From: Pseudomonadota bacterium
GTDB lineage: Bacteria > Pseudomonadota > Alphaproteobacteria > Sphingomonadales > Govanellaceae
NCBI GenBank assembly: GCA_003577275.1
Contig: QEVO01000001.1
Span: 434,001-498,000 of the forward strand
Reading direction: 5' to 3'
Length of the DNA: 64,000 nt
Positions 18,990 to 31,040 of the stretch are shown here, piece after piece. The notes beneath the pieces are model-generated. The model was not told where the DNA came from. It saw only the letters and a program-made list of their open reading frames with translations, and searched no databases. The translations under genes were made by a program, and so were the position numbers. Positions within the stretch are counted from its first letter, which is position 1. Each line of letters begins with the position of its first letter.

Positions 18990-20369
18990 ATGACCGACTT
19001 GGAAACCCAGTGGGGACGGGTTCAAAGTCGCCTCAAGACGGAATTCGGCGAGGCGGCGTATAACAGCTGGCTGAAGCCCTTAAGTCTCATCCATGCGGAT
19101 GGCGGCCGCGTGCAGATGGCGGTGCCGACGCGCTTCATGCGCGATTGGGTGCAGTCGCACTACATGGATCGTCTGCGCGATTTATGGTCGGTGGAAAATC
19201 CCGACATCGAGGAAGTGGAGCTGAAAGTCGCCTCCGGTTTTCGTCGCTCCAATGCCAGCGTTGCCCGCGCGGAAGCCACGCCGACAGAAGCAGCGCCAAC
19301 GCCGTCGGCGCGCACGCTGCGCCAGAACGATGACGATGACGAATTCGGCGCGCCTTTGGATCCGCGCTTCACCTTCGAGGATTTCGTGGTCGGCAAATCC
19401 AACGAGCTCGCCTACGCCGCCGCGCGCCGGGTTGCGGAATCAAAAGCGGTGAATTTCAATCCGCTGTTTCTGCACGGCGGCGTCGGGCTGGGCAAAACGC
19501 ATTTGATGCACGCCATCGCTTGGCACGTTCGCCGGCAAGCGCCGCAGCGCCGGGTGATTTATCTGTCCGCCGAAAAGTTCATGTATCAGTTCATCAGCGC
19601 GCTTCGCTACAAGGACACCATGGCCTTCAAGCAAAAGTTTCGCGCGGTCGATGTGCTGATGATCGACGACGTGCAGTTCATCGCCAACAAGAACTCGACC
19701 CAGGAGGAATTCTTTCACACCTTCAACGCGCTCATTGACCACCACCGCCAGGTGGTGATCTCCGCCGACCGCTCGCCATCCGATCTGGAAGGCATCGAGG
19801 AGCGCATCCGCTCGCGCTTGGGCTGGGGCCTGGTCGCCGACATTCACCCCACCGACTACGAACTGCGGCTCGGCATCCTGCAGCAGAAGGTGGATGGCAT
19901 CAATGGCGCCAAGGTGCCCAGCGAAGTGCTGGAGTTTCTCGCTCGCCGCATCGCCTCCAACGTGCGCGAGTTGGAAGGCGCCTTGAACCGGGTGGTGGCG
20001 CACGCCACCCTGATCGGCCGGCCGATCACCATGGCGCTGGCCGAAACCGTGTTGCAGGACCTGTTGCGTGCCAATGATCGTCGTATTACTGTTGAGGATA
20101 TTCAACGTAGAGTAGCTGAATACTACAACCTCCGCCTGGCCGATCTCCTCTCCCCGCGCCGGGCCCGGACCGTGGCGCGGCCTCGGCAGGTGGCCATGTA
20201 CCTCTCTAAACAGCTGACCACCCGCTCCCTGCCCGACATCGGCCGCAAGTTCGGCGGCCGCGACCACACCACCGTCATGCACGCCGTCAAACGGGTCGAG
20301 GAACTGGTCCGCAGCGACGGCACGTTGGAGGAGGATATTCATCACCTCCGCCGGCTCGTCGAGGGCTAA
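18990..20369 (+). CDS. dnaA: Chromosomal replication initiator protein DnaA
   Basis: DnaA binds DnaA boxes and opens the replication origin. The 459-residue protein has the N-terminal domain I ([20 protein letters not shown]), a variable linker, and the AAA+ domain with Walker [11 protein letters not shown] and Walker [10 protein letters not shown]. The C-terminal DNA-binding domain carries the signature [18 protein letters not shown]. The start is taken at ATG 18990; the frame is open 24 codons upstream, but MTDLETQW is the more typical N-terminus. No DnaA-box cluster was seen upstream or in the 102 bases before dnaN. Confidence 0.97.
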   Translation: MTDLETQWGRVQSRLKTEFGEAAYNSWLKPLSLIHADGGRVQMAVPTRFMRDWVQSHYMDRLRDLWSVENPDIEEVELKVASGFRRSNASVARAEATPTEAAPTPSARTLRQNDDDDEFGAPLDPRFTFEDFVVGKSNELAYAAARRVAESKAVNFNPLFLHGGVGLGKTHLMHAIAWHVRRQAPQRRVIYLSAEKFMYQFISALRYKDTMAFKQKFRAVDVLMIDDVQFIANKNSTQEEFFHTFNALIDHHRQVVISADRSPSDLEGIEERIRSRLGWGLVADIHPTDYELRLGILQQKVDGINGAKVPSEVLEFLARRIASNVRELEGALNRVVAHATLIGRPITMALAETVLQDLLRANDRRITVEDIQRRVAEYYNLRLADLLSPRRARTVARPRQVAMYLSKQLTTRSLPDIGRKFGGRDHTTVMHAVKRVEELVRSDGTLEEDIHHLRRLVEG

Positions 20370-20471
20370 AATACTCAAGTTTTTGCTGTCGTTGAGCCGC
20401 AAGACCGGATATCTTGTGTCGACTGATTTTGGCCGTCTAAGGGTATGCAGTAGCCGGGGCAAAACACGCAC

Positions 20472-21590
20472 ATGAAGCTGACGATCGAACGCGCGGAACT
20501 CTTAAAAGCGCTCAGCCACGTCCAAAGCGTGGTCGAGCGGCGCAACACCATTCCGATCCTGTCCAACGTCAAGCTGGCGGCGGAGGACGGCAAGCTGGCG
20601 CTGACCGCCACCGACCTTGACCTGGCCTTCATCGAGGCGATCGACGCCAGGGTGGACGTGGGCGGCCTCACCACCGCGCCGGCGCTCACCTTGCATGACA
20701 TCGTGCGCAAAATTCCCGAAGGCGCGCAGATCGACCTCACGGTGACCGGCGAAGGCCAGCGCCTGCAGGTCGCCGCCGGCCGTTCGCGGTTTACGCTGTC
20801 CTGCCTGCCGGCCCAGGACTTTCCCGAAATCAAGGACGATAACCTGCCCCACCGCTTCAAGTTGTCGGCATCGGACCTGAAGCGCCTCATCGACAAGACG
20901 CGCTTTGCGGTATCCACCGAGGAAACGCGCTACTACCTCAATGGCATCTATTTCCATGTCACCGATACTGATGGCGGCCAGGTGCTGCGGGCGGTGGCCA
21001 CCGACGGCCACCGTTTGGCGCGGGTGGAAATGCCGGCCCCGGCCGGGGCCAAGGGCATGCCGGGGGTGATCGTGCCGCGCAAGACCGTCAACGAGCTGAG
21101 AAAGCTGATCGACGAATTCGCCGGGGAAATCAGCGTCGGCCTGTCCGACAGCAAGATCCGCTTCACCTTCAATGACGCCGTGCTGTCGTCCAAGCTCATC
21201 GACGGCACCTTCCCCGACTATGGCCGGGTGATCCCGGCCAACAACGACAAGGTGGCGGAGCTTGACGCCAGGCTCTTCGCCGACGCCGTGGATCGCGTCT
21301 CCACCATCTCCACCGATAAGACGCGGGCGGTGAAATTGGCGCTCAACGGCAACAAGCTTGAACTGTCGGTGACCAGCCCCGACAACGGCGCCGCCACCGA
21401 CGAACTGGCCGCGACCTATACCGGCGCGCCGCTGGAAGTCGGCTTCAATTCCCGTTATCTCCTCGATATCCTGGCGCAGATCGACGGCAACACGGCGCAG
21501 ATGCTGTTGGCCGATGCGGCCTCGCCGACGCTCCTAAAGGATGCCGAGGACGAGGGCGCGCTTTACGTCCTGATGCCGATGCGGGTGTGA
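20472..21590 (+). CDS. dnaN: DNA polymerase III beta subunit (sliding clamp)
   Basis: The 372-residue protein forms the ring-shaped clamp that tethers DNA polymerase III to DNA. Three clamp domains are present: MKLTIERAELLKALSHVQSV at the start, GRSRFTLSCLPAQDFPEI in the first, and the terminal LYVLMPMRV, part of the protein-binding groove. It follows dnaA by 102 bases and overlaps the open frame upstream of recF. The gene order dnaA-dnaN-recF-gyrB is the ancestral replication cluster. Confidence 0.97.
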   Translation: MKLTIERAELLKALSHVQSVVERRNTIPILSNVKLAAEDGKLALTATDLDLAFIEAIDARVDVGGLTTAPALTLHDIVRKIPEGAQIDLTVTGEGQRLQVAAGRSRFTLSCLPAQDFPEIKDDNLPHRFKLSASDLKRLIDKTRFAVSTEETRYYLNGIYFHVTDTDGGQVLRAVATDGHRLARVEMPAPAGAKGMPGVIVPRKTVNELRKLIDEFAGEISVGLSDSKIRFTFNDAVLSSKLIDGTFPDYGRVIPANNDKVAELDARLFADAVDRVSTISTDKTRAVKLALNGNKLELSVTSPDNGAATDELAATYTGAPLEVGFNSRYLLDILAQIDGNTAQMLLADAASPTLLKDAEDEGALYVLMPMRV

Positions 21591-21670
21591 CCCGCCCGCC
21601 GTTGATGAGCAGGTACGCCGCCGCCGATCTTCCCCTCACCGCTCGGATTGTGCCCGAGGAGCGGGCGACC

Positions 21671-25268
<3,598 letters not shown>

Positions 25269-25269
25269 C

Positions 25270-27186
25270 ATGGCCAAGAATGACAACGCCGCCGAGCAAA
25301 AGCCGCGCGCTAGAAAAAAGCGCGGCGCTTGGCGTTGGGTGCTCGGCGGCCTTGCCTGGTTCGTCATTGCGCTGATCATCGCCGGCATTTACCTCACCCA
25401 CGATCTGCCGCCCATCGACGCCGCCGCGCCGCCGCGGCCGGAGCCCAGCATGGTGATCGTCGCCCGCGATGGCTCCACCATCGCCACTTATGGCGACGTC
25501 TACGGCGATTGGCTGCGCTTTGAGGAATTTCCCGAGCCGCTCGTCGCCGCCGCCATCGCCACCGAGGATCGGCGGTTTTTCAGCCACATCGGCATCGATA
25601 TCAAAGGAATTTTACGCGCCGGGGTGAAGAACATGCTGGCCGGCGGCCTGGTGGAAGGCGGCAGCACCATCACGCAGCAATTGGCGAAAAATCTCTTTCT
25701 TTCTTCGGAACGCACGTTGCGGCGCAAGGTGCAGGAAATCATTCTGGCGTTATGGTTGGAACTGCGCCTGAAGAAACGCGACATCCTGACGCTTTATTTC
25801 AACCGCATGTTTTTCGGCGACCGCGCCTACAGCGTCGACGCCGCCGCGCGCACCTATTTCGGCCACAGCGCGCGCAAGCTTTCCGTCGCCGAGGCGGCGC
25901 TCCTCGTTGGTCTGTTGAAAGCGCCGTCGGCGCTGGCGCCCACCCGCGACTATGAAGCGGCAGTGGCGCGCAGCCATGAGGTCATCGACAACATGGTGGA
26001 GGTGGGCGCGCTGGATGCCGAGGAAGCGGCGGCTGCCAAGATGAAACCGCCCAAGGTGCTGCGCTCGCTGGTGGGCACCGATTCGCGCTATTTCGCCGAC
26101 TGGGTGAGCGACAGCGTGGCGCAACAGGACAAGGCGCGCGGCGTGCCGCTCATCGTCGAGACGACGCTCGATCCGAGAGCGCAGGAAATCGCCGAGCGGG
26201 CGCTCCTGCGTTCCCTTAACAGCGATGGCATTCCCGGCAACATCACCCAGGGCGCGGTGGTGGTGATGACCGCCGACGGCGCGGTGCGCGCCATGGTGGG
26301 TGGCCGCGCTTACGGCGAAAGCCAGTTCAACCGCGCCGTACAGGCGCGCCGGCAGCCGGGTTCGGCGTTCAAGCTCTTTGTCTATCTGGCGGCGCTGGAA
26401 GTAGGCATGACGCCGGACGATGTGCTGCGCGACAGCCCGGTGGTTTTTGATGGCTGGGAGCCCGCCAACTACGATGGCCAGTATCAGGGCGCGGTGACGC
26501 TGCGCTGGGCGTTCGCCCAGTCGATCAACACGGTGGCGGTCAAGTTATCGGAAATGGTCGACCGTCACCGCGTCATCAAGGTGGCGCGCCAGCTCGGCGT
26601 CGCCAGCCCGTTAAAAGCCACGCCCAGCCTGGCGCTGGGCGCGTCCGAAGTGACGCTATTGGAATTAACCGCGGCCTACGCCGGTGTCGCCAACGGCGGC
26701 TATGCGGTCACCCCCAGCGGCATTGCCGAAGTCAGAAGCAACAAAGGCAAGCTCCTGTCACGGCGAAAGCGCGGCGTCGGTCCGCAGGTGATCGCGCCGG
26801 GCGCTAACGAGCTGATGCGCTCCATGCTTGAGGACGTGGTGCGCTACGGCACCGGCAGCGCCGCCCGGCTCGGCGACCGCCCGGCCTACGGCAAGACCGG
26901 CACCAGCCAGGAGTCGCGCGACGCCTGGTTCATCGGCTTTGCCGGCGACTATGTGGTGGGGGTGTGGCTCGGCAATGACGACGGCACGCCGATGCGCCAG
27001 GTCTCCGGCGGCGCCGCCCCGGCCCGACTGTGGCGGACGGTGATGGAAGGGCTCATCCACGGCAATCGGCTGGTGCCGTCCGGGCGGCCGATGATGCGGC
27101 CCGGCTCAGGGGAGGCCGAGAAGGCGCAAAGCCCCGGCTTCTTCCAGCGTCTCAAAGAACGCATGAAGGCGTTGGAGGGGGAGTAA
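25270..27186 (+). CDS. Class A penicillin-binding protein (transglycosylase/transpeptidase)
   Basis: The 638-residue protein polymerises and cross-links peptidoglycan at the inner membrane. A basic N-terminus and one transmembrane helix (residues about 20-42) precede the GT51 glycosyltransferase domain, with EDRRFFSHIGID, GGSTITQQLAKNLFLS and KKRDILTLYFNRMFFG. The transpeptidase domain follows with SxxK in QPGSAFKLFVYL, SIN in FAQSINTVAVKL and KTG in YGKTGTSQ. It is compact for the PBP1A/PBP1b group. It begins 2 bases after gyrB, so the two may be translationally coupled, an unusual partner. Confidence 0.92.
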   Translation: MAKNDNAAEQKPRARKKRGAWRWVLGGLAWFVIALIIAGIYLTHDLPPIDAAAPPRPEPSMVIVARDGSTIATYGDVYGDWLRFEEFPEPLVAAAIATEDRRFFSHIGIDIKGILRAGVKNMLAGGLVEGGSTITQQLAKNLFLSSERTLRRKVQEIILALWLELRLKKRDILTLYFNRMFFGDRAYSVDAAARTYFGHSARKLSVAEAALLVGLLKAPSALAPTRDYEAAVARSHEVIDNMVEVGALDAEEAAAAKMKPPKVLRSLVGTDSRYFADWVSDSVAQQDKARGVPLIVETTLDPRAQEIAERALLRSLNSDGIPGNITQGAVVVMTADGAVRAMVGGRAYGESQFNRAVQARRQPGSAFKLFVYLAALEVGMTPDDVLRDSPVVFDGWEPANYDGQYQGAVTLRWAFAQSINTVAVKLSEMVDRHRVIKVARQLGVASPLKATPSLALGASEVTLLELTAAYAGVANGGYAVTPSGIAEVRSNKGKLLSRRKRGVGPQVIAPGANELMRSMLEDVVRYGTGSAARLGDRPAYGKTGTSQESRDAWFIGFAGDYVVGVWLGNDDGTPMRQVSGGAAPARLWRTVMEGLIHGNRLVPSGRPMMRPGSGEAEKAQSPGFFQRLKERMKALEGE

Positions 27187-27187
27187 T

Positions 27188-27877
27188 TTACCCCACCCGT
27201 TGCAAGGCGGCGCCCTCTCGGCCGAGCCAGGCGCGGGCCGGCGCGGGATCGCCCACCAGACGGCGGACATGGGCCCAGAAGCGGCGGGAATGGTTCATTT
27301 CCTTCAAATGGGCGACCTCGTGGGCGACCACGTAGTCGATGATCCAGCCGGGGGCCATCACCAGCCGCCACGAAAACGACAACGTGCCGGTGGCCGAACA
27401 GCTACCCCAGCGGCCCATAGGGTCATTGAGCCGCAGCCGACTGTAGCTGACGTCGAGCGCGGCGGTGTAATGCGCCACCCGGGGCGTCAATTCCTCGCCG
27501 GCGCGGCTTTTCAGGTAACGGCGGACGCGGTTGGCGACCTCGCTTATCTCGCCGCCCACCCGAAGCGCCGCCGGTTCGGCCTCCACCGCCGGCTGGCGGC
27601 CGGCCATGGCGTCATGAATGATGACGTGCGGCCGGCCCAGGATCGGCACCTCCTCGCCAGGCGCGAGGCGGATGGCCGGCGGCAGCGCCGCCCGCTGGCG
27701 GGCGAGCCAGCCCTTGTGTTCGGTGGCGAACAGCGCCGCTTCCCGCACCGATACCCCCTGCGGCACGGTGAGAATGGCGGCTCCGGTGCGGTTGTCCAGG
27801 CGCAAGCTCAGCTGTCGCGCCCGGGGCGAGCGGCGGACGATCAAGTTATCGTCAATCTGCAAGAACCTCGATGACAT
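27188..27877 (-). CDS. YgjP-like (M48/SprT-type) metallopeptidase
   Basis: The 229-residue protein belongs to the YgjP-like metallopeptidase family (DUF45). The zinc motif [16 protein letters not shown] contains HExxH. The preceding [19 protein letters not shown] is also typical. Its substrate is not known for the family as a whole. It converges with the PBP gene, with only one base between the stop codons, and its 5' end overlaps the end of the YcgN-type gene by 26 bases, so the two are probably co-transcribed. Confidence 0.82.
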   Translation of the reverse strand: MSSRFLQIDDNLIVRRSPRARQLSLRLDNRTGAAILTVPQGVSVREAALFATEHKGWLARQRAALPPAIRLAPGEEVPILGRPHVIIHDAMAGRQPAVEAEPAALRVGGEISEVANRVRRYLKSRAGEELTPRVAHYTAALDVSYSRLRLNDPMGRWGSCSATGTLSFSWRLVMAPGWIIDYVVAHEVAHLKEMNHSRRFWAHVRRLVGDPAPARAWLGREGAALQRVG

Positions 27878-28289
27878 GGTCCTCCAACGGTCCGGCGCGG
27901 CGCTCCGAGACGGCCCAGGCGCGCACCGAGACGCCGGCGTCGTGCACGGTGTCGCGTGTGCCGGAGACCAGCGGGTGCCAGGAGGGCAGATCCTTCCCTT
28001 CGGCCAGCAGCCGATAGGCGCAGGTCACCGGCATCCACTTAAGCTTGTCGATATTTTGCGGCGTCAGCAAGACGCAATCCGGCACCAGACGCTGCCGCTC
28101 GGCATATTTCCGGCAGCGGCAGGTGCGCAGGTCGAGGAGCCGGCAGACCACGTTGGTATTGACGATGCGGCCGGTATCCTCATCCTCGAGCTTTAAGAGA
28201 CAGCAGCGACCGCAGCCGTCGCACAGCGATTCCCATTCCGCCGGGGTCAGGCGGTCCAGCGGCTTGGCCTTCCAGAACGGCAGGGGCAT
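27852..28289 (-). CDS. YcgN-family cysteine-cluster protein (UPF0260)
   Basis: The 145-residue protein matches the YcgN/UPF0260 family. It carries the conserved cysteine cluster CDGCGRCC near residue 23, then [14 protein letters not shown], and further Cys in VPDCVLL and [10 protein letters not shown]. The spacing suggests Zn or Fe-S binding; the function is not established. Its start codon shares a base with the SCO1 stop codon (TAATG), so translation is likely coupled to the upstream SCO1 gene. Confidence 0.85.
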   Translation of the reverse strand: MPLPFWKAKPLDRLTPAEWESLCDGCGRCCLLKLEDEDTGRIVNTNVVCRLLDLRTCRCRKYAERQRLVPDCVLLTPQNIDKLKWMPVTCAYRLLAEGKDLPSWHPLVSGTRDTVHDAGVSVRAWAVSERRAGPLEDHVIEVLAD

Positions 28290-28903
28290 TAAAGAAGGTC
28301 TTTCAGCCGCGCCGCCATGGCCTCGGGCTTGGTGCCGGGGGAGAAATGGGTGACATATTTGCCATCCGGCCCCATCAGATAGACGATGGCGCTGTGGTCC
28401 ATCAGGTAGCTGTCATCGTCAGCCGCCTCCATGGCGGCCTTCTGATAATAGATGCGGTAGGCGCGGGCGGCGGCGGCGATCTCCTCCGCCGTACCGGTCA
28501 GCCCGATAAGGCGGGGATGAAACGCCTTGACGTAGGCCGCCATCACCGCCACCGTATCGCGCGCCGGGTCGATGGTGATGAACACCGGCGTGACCTCGGC
28601 CGCCGTCTTTTGGTCCAGCATGTCGAGCGCCGCCGACATCGACTGCAATTCCACCGGGCAGACGTCGGGGCAGAAAGTATAGCCAAAGAAAACAAGCGTG
28701 TAGCGACCGCGAAAGTCGGCTTCGGTGACCCGTTTCCCGGTCTGGTCGACGAGCGAGAAGGGGCCGCCGATGAGGGTCGTGGGATCAGCCACGCGGGTCG
28801 GGCCATTGGCCTTGGTGAACCATAGGGCCGCGACGATGGCGGCCACCGCCGCCGCCGCGACGAGAAGCCATAATGGCGCCGTCATTTTGTGTTTGTCTGC
28901 CAT
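28289..28903 (-). CDS. SCO1/SenC-family copper chaperone
   Basis: The 204-residue protein has an N-terminal membrane anchor (residues 11-29) and a periplasmic thioredoxin-fold domain. The Cu-binding CPDVC motif is at about residues 78-82, and the third ligand His lies in [14 protein letters not shown] proteins deliver copper to, or reduce, the CuA site of cytochrome c oxidase. The start ATG 28903 gives a clean membrane anchor; the open frame extends upstream but into the divergent promoter region. Upstream of YcgN with a TAATG junction. Confidence 0.92.
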   Translation of the reverse strand: MADKHKMTAPLWLLVAAAAVAAIVAALWFTKANGPTRVADPTTLIGGPFSLVDQTGKRVTEADFRGRYTLVFFGYTFCPDVCPVELQSMSAALDMLDQKTAAEVTPVFITIDPARDTVAVMAAYVKAFHPRLIGLTGTAEEIAAAARAYRIYYQKAAMEAADDDSYLMDHSAIVYLMGPDGKYVTHFSPGTKPEAMAARLKDLL

Positions 28904-28934
28904 AAGCAGAATGTTGTCCGACGTGGCGCGCGGT

Positions 28935-28963
28935 TTGTCAACCGCTTGCGGACTCCTTATATA
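28935..28963 (+). promoter_or_regulatory. Putative promoter of the exported ankyrin gene
   Basis: TTGTCA (28935-28940), a 17-base spacer and TATATA (28958-28963) give a strong sigma-70-type promoter between the divergent SCO1 and ankyrin genes. Transcription would start near 28970, about 19 bases before the ankyrin start codon. Confidence 0.6.
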
Positions 28964-28988
28964 AGGCCAAGGCATCAAGGAACAAAGG

Positions 28989-29594
28989 ATGAGAGGATCG
29001 ATGGGTCCGGGACGTGTAACGATCATAAGCCTGCGGCGAAAGTGGATGGCGGCGGCAATTTTTCTGGCGGCGGCCGTGCTTGGGCTTACCCCCGCAGCGG
29101 CGCAGTTTTCCCCCACCTTCCAGTTCATGCAGGCGCTAAAAAAACAGGATTTCTACGGCATTAAGACCAATGTCTTGAAGGGCGCCAATGTCAACGCCCG
29201 GGACGACGACGGTACGCCGGCCCTGGTCCTTGCCGCCGGCATGGGCGAAGCGGGCGTGGTGCGCTTTCTCATCGAACAGGGCGCCAATGTCGACGCCGCC
29301 AGCGGCTCGAACAAGGAGACGGCGCTGATGCGCGCCGCCGCCAACGGCGATAAATTCTCCACCGCGGTGCTGCTTTACTTTAAAGCCAATCCCAATATGG
29401 GCGACAAGCTGGGCGAGACGGCCCTGATGAAGGCGGTGAAAAGCGGCAACGCCGATGTCATCAAGCTGTTCATCGACGCCAAGGCGGATTTGATGGTGGA
29501 GGACAACACCGGCCATACCGCGCTCGATTACGCCAAGAGCAGCCGCAAAAGCTCCATCGTCAAGCTCTTGACCGAGGCCGGCGCGGAGTATTGA
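28989..29594 (+). CDS. Exported ankyrin-repeat protein
   Basis: The 201-residue protein starts with a signal peptide (KWMAAAIFLAAAVLGLTPAAAQ), predicted to direct it to the periplasm. About four ankyrin repeats follow, with repeat cores such as DDGTPALVLAAGMGEAGVV, KETALMRAAANGD, GETALMKAVKSGNADVI and GHTALDYAKSS. Ankyrin repeats mediate protein-protein contacts; no partner is evident. AAGGA (28977-28981) precedes ATG 28989. An in-frame ATG at 29001 is possible. Confidence 0.83.
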   Translation: MRGSMGPGRVTIISLRRKWMAAAIFLAAAVLGLTPAAAQFSPTFQFMQALKKQDFYGIKTNVLKGANVNARDDDGTPALVLAAGMGEAGVVRFLIEQGANVDAASGSNKETALMRAAANGDKFSTAVLLYFKANPNMGDKLGETALMKAVKSGNADVIKLFIDAKADLMVEDNTGHTALDYAKSSRKSSIVKLLTEAGAEY

Positions 29595-29633
29595 ACGGCG
29601 TTACACTTGAAAGGCGAGAAAAGGAATAACAGA

Positions 29634-30482
29634 CTAAATCTTAGGTGCTGATTTTAGTTTCTTTTGTAGTTTAACCCGTTTCTTAACCTCCTTTATTGGC
29701 TCTTCGACAGGAAGGTCTTCCGGCATGGTTGCGCCGCTTTGACGCATAACTTCCCGGACATCTTGTGCGATCTTCCTATTTCGTCTGATTACGTTATGTT
29801 CTCCACGGATATCTTCCTTTTTTATTACGTCCGCAGCCATGTTCATCTGGAATTCATTTGCTGACAATTCCAACGGCCCCGCGAAGTCAAATGGATTATC
29901 GTCGGGTTTTAGGCCTTTCTTTGTCTTAACATCACGCCCGGTCATCCCATAAAGTCCTTGGTAACGTGCGTCATGAAAAAGAGGCTGTTTGTTATTGGGA
30001 ACGCCAGCTTCCTTGGCGACTCCACTTACGATTTTAAACGCGGAACTGACTTTTTCCCTAAGGTGTAGTCGTTTTTCATCTGCACTAAGGGCGTCATATT
30101 CTTCCATGCGGTGTGTTTGCACTAAAAAGTAAGCTTGTGCAGCGGCAATCTCAGGTTTATGTGGGTCACCGTTCATTGCAATTAAACGACATGCTCCACG
30201 TGAGAGAAAATAATCTGTCCCACGTCTTTTTGCTCCCCCACCAACTCCCATCATTTTGTGCGTCAACACAATTTGATGGGATGGATCAATCCCATTTCCA
30301 ATCATTGCATCTCGCGCACGCTCAATAACGGCTTCAAACTCCCGCCAGCTTGGATATCCCAGTATCTCATTGATTTCCCTAGCCATCCAATAACTGACCC
30401 CCCTGGCAGTTTGATGTTTAACCGCTTCCAATTGTTCGATGGTGTGAAGATAATTCGGGTGATGCTCGATTTCATGTGACAT
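29634..30482 (-). CDS. dinD: DinD-like DNA-damage-inducible protein (BRO-N family)
   Basis: The 282-residue protein resembles E. coli DinD, an SOS-induced protein reported to inhibit RecA filament activities. Shared features are an N-terminal BRO-N-like domain (YWMAREINEILGYPSWREF), LSRGACRLIAMNGDPHKPEIA, AQAYFLVQTHR, DEKRLHLRE, YQGLYGM and ATMPEDLPVEEPIKEVKK near the end. The start is placed at ATG 30482 (MSHEIEHH), though the frame is open 12 codons upstream. No alphaproteobacterial LexA box (GTTC-N7-GTTC) was seen in its promoter region. It is divergent from the HARE-HTH gene in a low-GC islet, suggesting acquisition. Confidence 0.85.
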   Translation of the reverse strand: MSHEIEHHPNYLHTIEQLEAVKHQTARGVSYWMAREINEILGYPSWREFEAVIERARDAMIGNGIDPSHQIVLTHKMMGVGGGAKRRGTDYFLSRGACRLIAMNGDPHKPEIAAAQAYFLVQTHRMEEYDALSADEKRLHLREKVSSAFKIVSGVAKEAGVPNNKQPLFHDARYQGLYGMTGRDVKTKKGLKPDDNPFDFAGPLELSANEFQMNMAADVIKKEDIRGEHNVIRRNRKIAQDVREVMRQSGATMPEDLPVEEPIKEVKKRVKLQKKLKSAPKI

Positions 30483-30495
30483 TAGAAGAAATCCC

Positions 30496-30535
30496 TTGTA
30501 GTCACGACATCCCATCACATATCATACATCACATA
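30496..30535 (+). promoter_or_regulatory. Promoter with iterated repeats between dinD and the HARE-HTH gene
   Basis: TTGTAG (30496-30501), an 18-base spacer and TATCAT (30520-30525) form a plausible promoter for the rightward gene. The 9-base sequence CATCACATA occurs twice as a direct repeat (30513-30521 and 30527-30535; 14-base period), overlapping the -10 box. Such iterons often bind a regulator, possibly one of the two divergent gene products. Confidence 0.5.
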
Positions 30536-30549
30536 CAGGAGTCGATGCT

Positions 30550-31014
30550 ATGAATGAGCGCAAGAAAATAGAAAATCGCCTGCAGAAAAAAGAACAGGAA
30601 ATCAATGCATTAGAAGAAAAGATCAAAGCTGCAAGGGTATATGTTCAAGCGTTGCGGGATATCCTAAAGATGTTAGATGATGAACTTAGTGAAGCAAACC
30701 CCGAATCGATTTTACGCCCTGGCAGTGCGGTTGCCGAAACAAGACTAGCAATTCTTCATAAAGGCGCACCTCTTCACATCAATGATATTCTGTCTATTCT
30801 TGGTAAGAAAGTAACCCGTGAATCTAAAGCGTCGTTAACCAGTTCATTAGCGGCGTACGTTCGGAGAAACGACATTTTTACGCGCCCAGCTCCCAACACC
30901 TTTGGGCTGATTGAATTAGGACATGAAACGGTTGAAGACAGCACAACAGAACCACCTGAGAATTTTGGTGGTTTTGGCCCCCCTCAATCACTTGATGAGG
31001 AGATTCCCTTCTAA
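30550..31014 (+). CDS. Coiled-coil protein with a HARE-HTH-like winged helix
   Basis: The 154-residue protein has a charged coiled coil at about residues 3-47 (RLQKKEQEINALEEKIKAA). A segment at about 60-124 (VAETRLAILHKGAPLHINDI through SSLAAYVRRNDIFTRPA to FGLIEL) resembles the HARE-HTH winged helix found in some restriction and chromatin proteins. The tail is acidic/proline-rich (TTEPPENFGGFGPPQSLDEE). AGGAG (30537-30541) precedes ATG 30550. A DNA-binding role is inferred. It is divergent from dinD in the same low-GC islet; a link between the two is plausible but unproven. Confidence 0.65.
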   Translation: MNERKKIENRLQKKEQEINALEEKIKAARVYVQALRDILKMLDDELSEANPESILRPGSAVAETRLAILHKGAPLHINDILSILGKKVTRESKASLTSSLAAYVRRNDIFTRPAPNTFGLIELGHETVEDSTTEPPENFGGFGPPQSLDEEIPF

Positions 31015-31040
31015 AATAAACTCTTAAGTTCTTAATGCCC

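Larger units (their letters stand above)
29595..31030. other. Low-GC islet carrying dinD and a HARE-HTH-like gene
   Basis: Base composition falls visibly between about 29.6 and 31.03 kb, with A/T-rich codons (AAA, GAA, ATT, TTA) in contrast to the GC-rich flanks. Both genes inside are of types common on mobile DNA. No integrase, tRNA or terminal repeat was found, so the transfer mechanism is unknown. The edges abut the ankyrin gene and the EAL-like gene without disrupting either. Confidence 0.7.

Noticed and set aside
30483..30549. LexA (SOS) box expected upstream of dinD
   Set aside because: No GTTC-N7-GTTC or GAAC-N7-GAAC pattern was found in the divergent region; the only repeat is CATCACATA.
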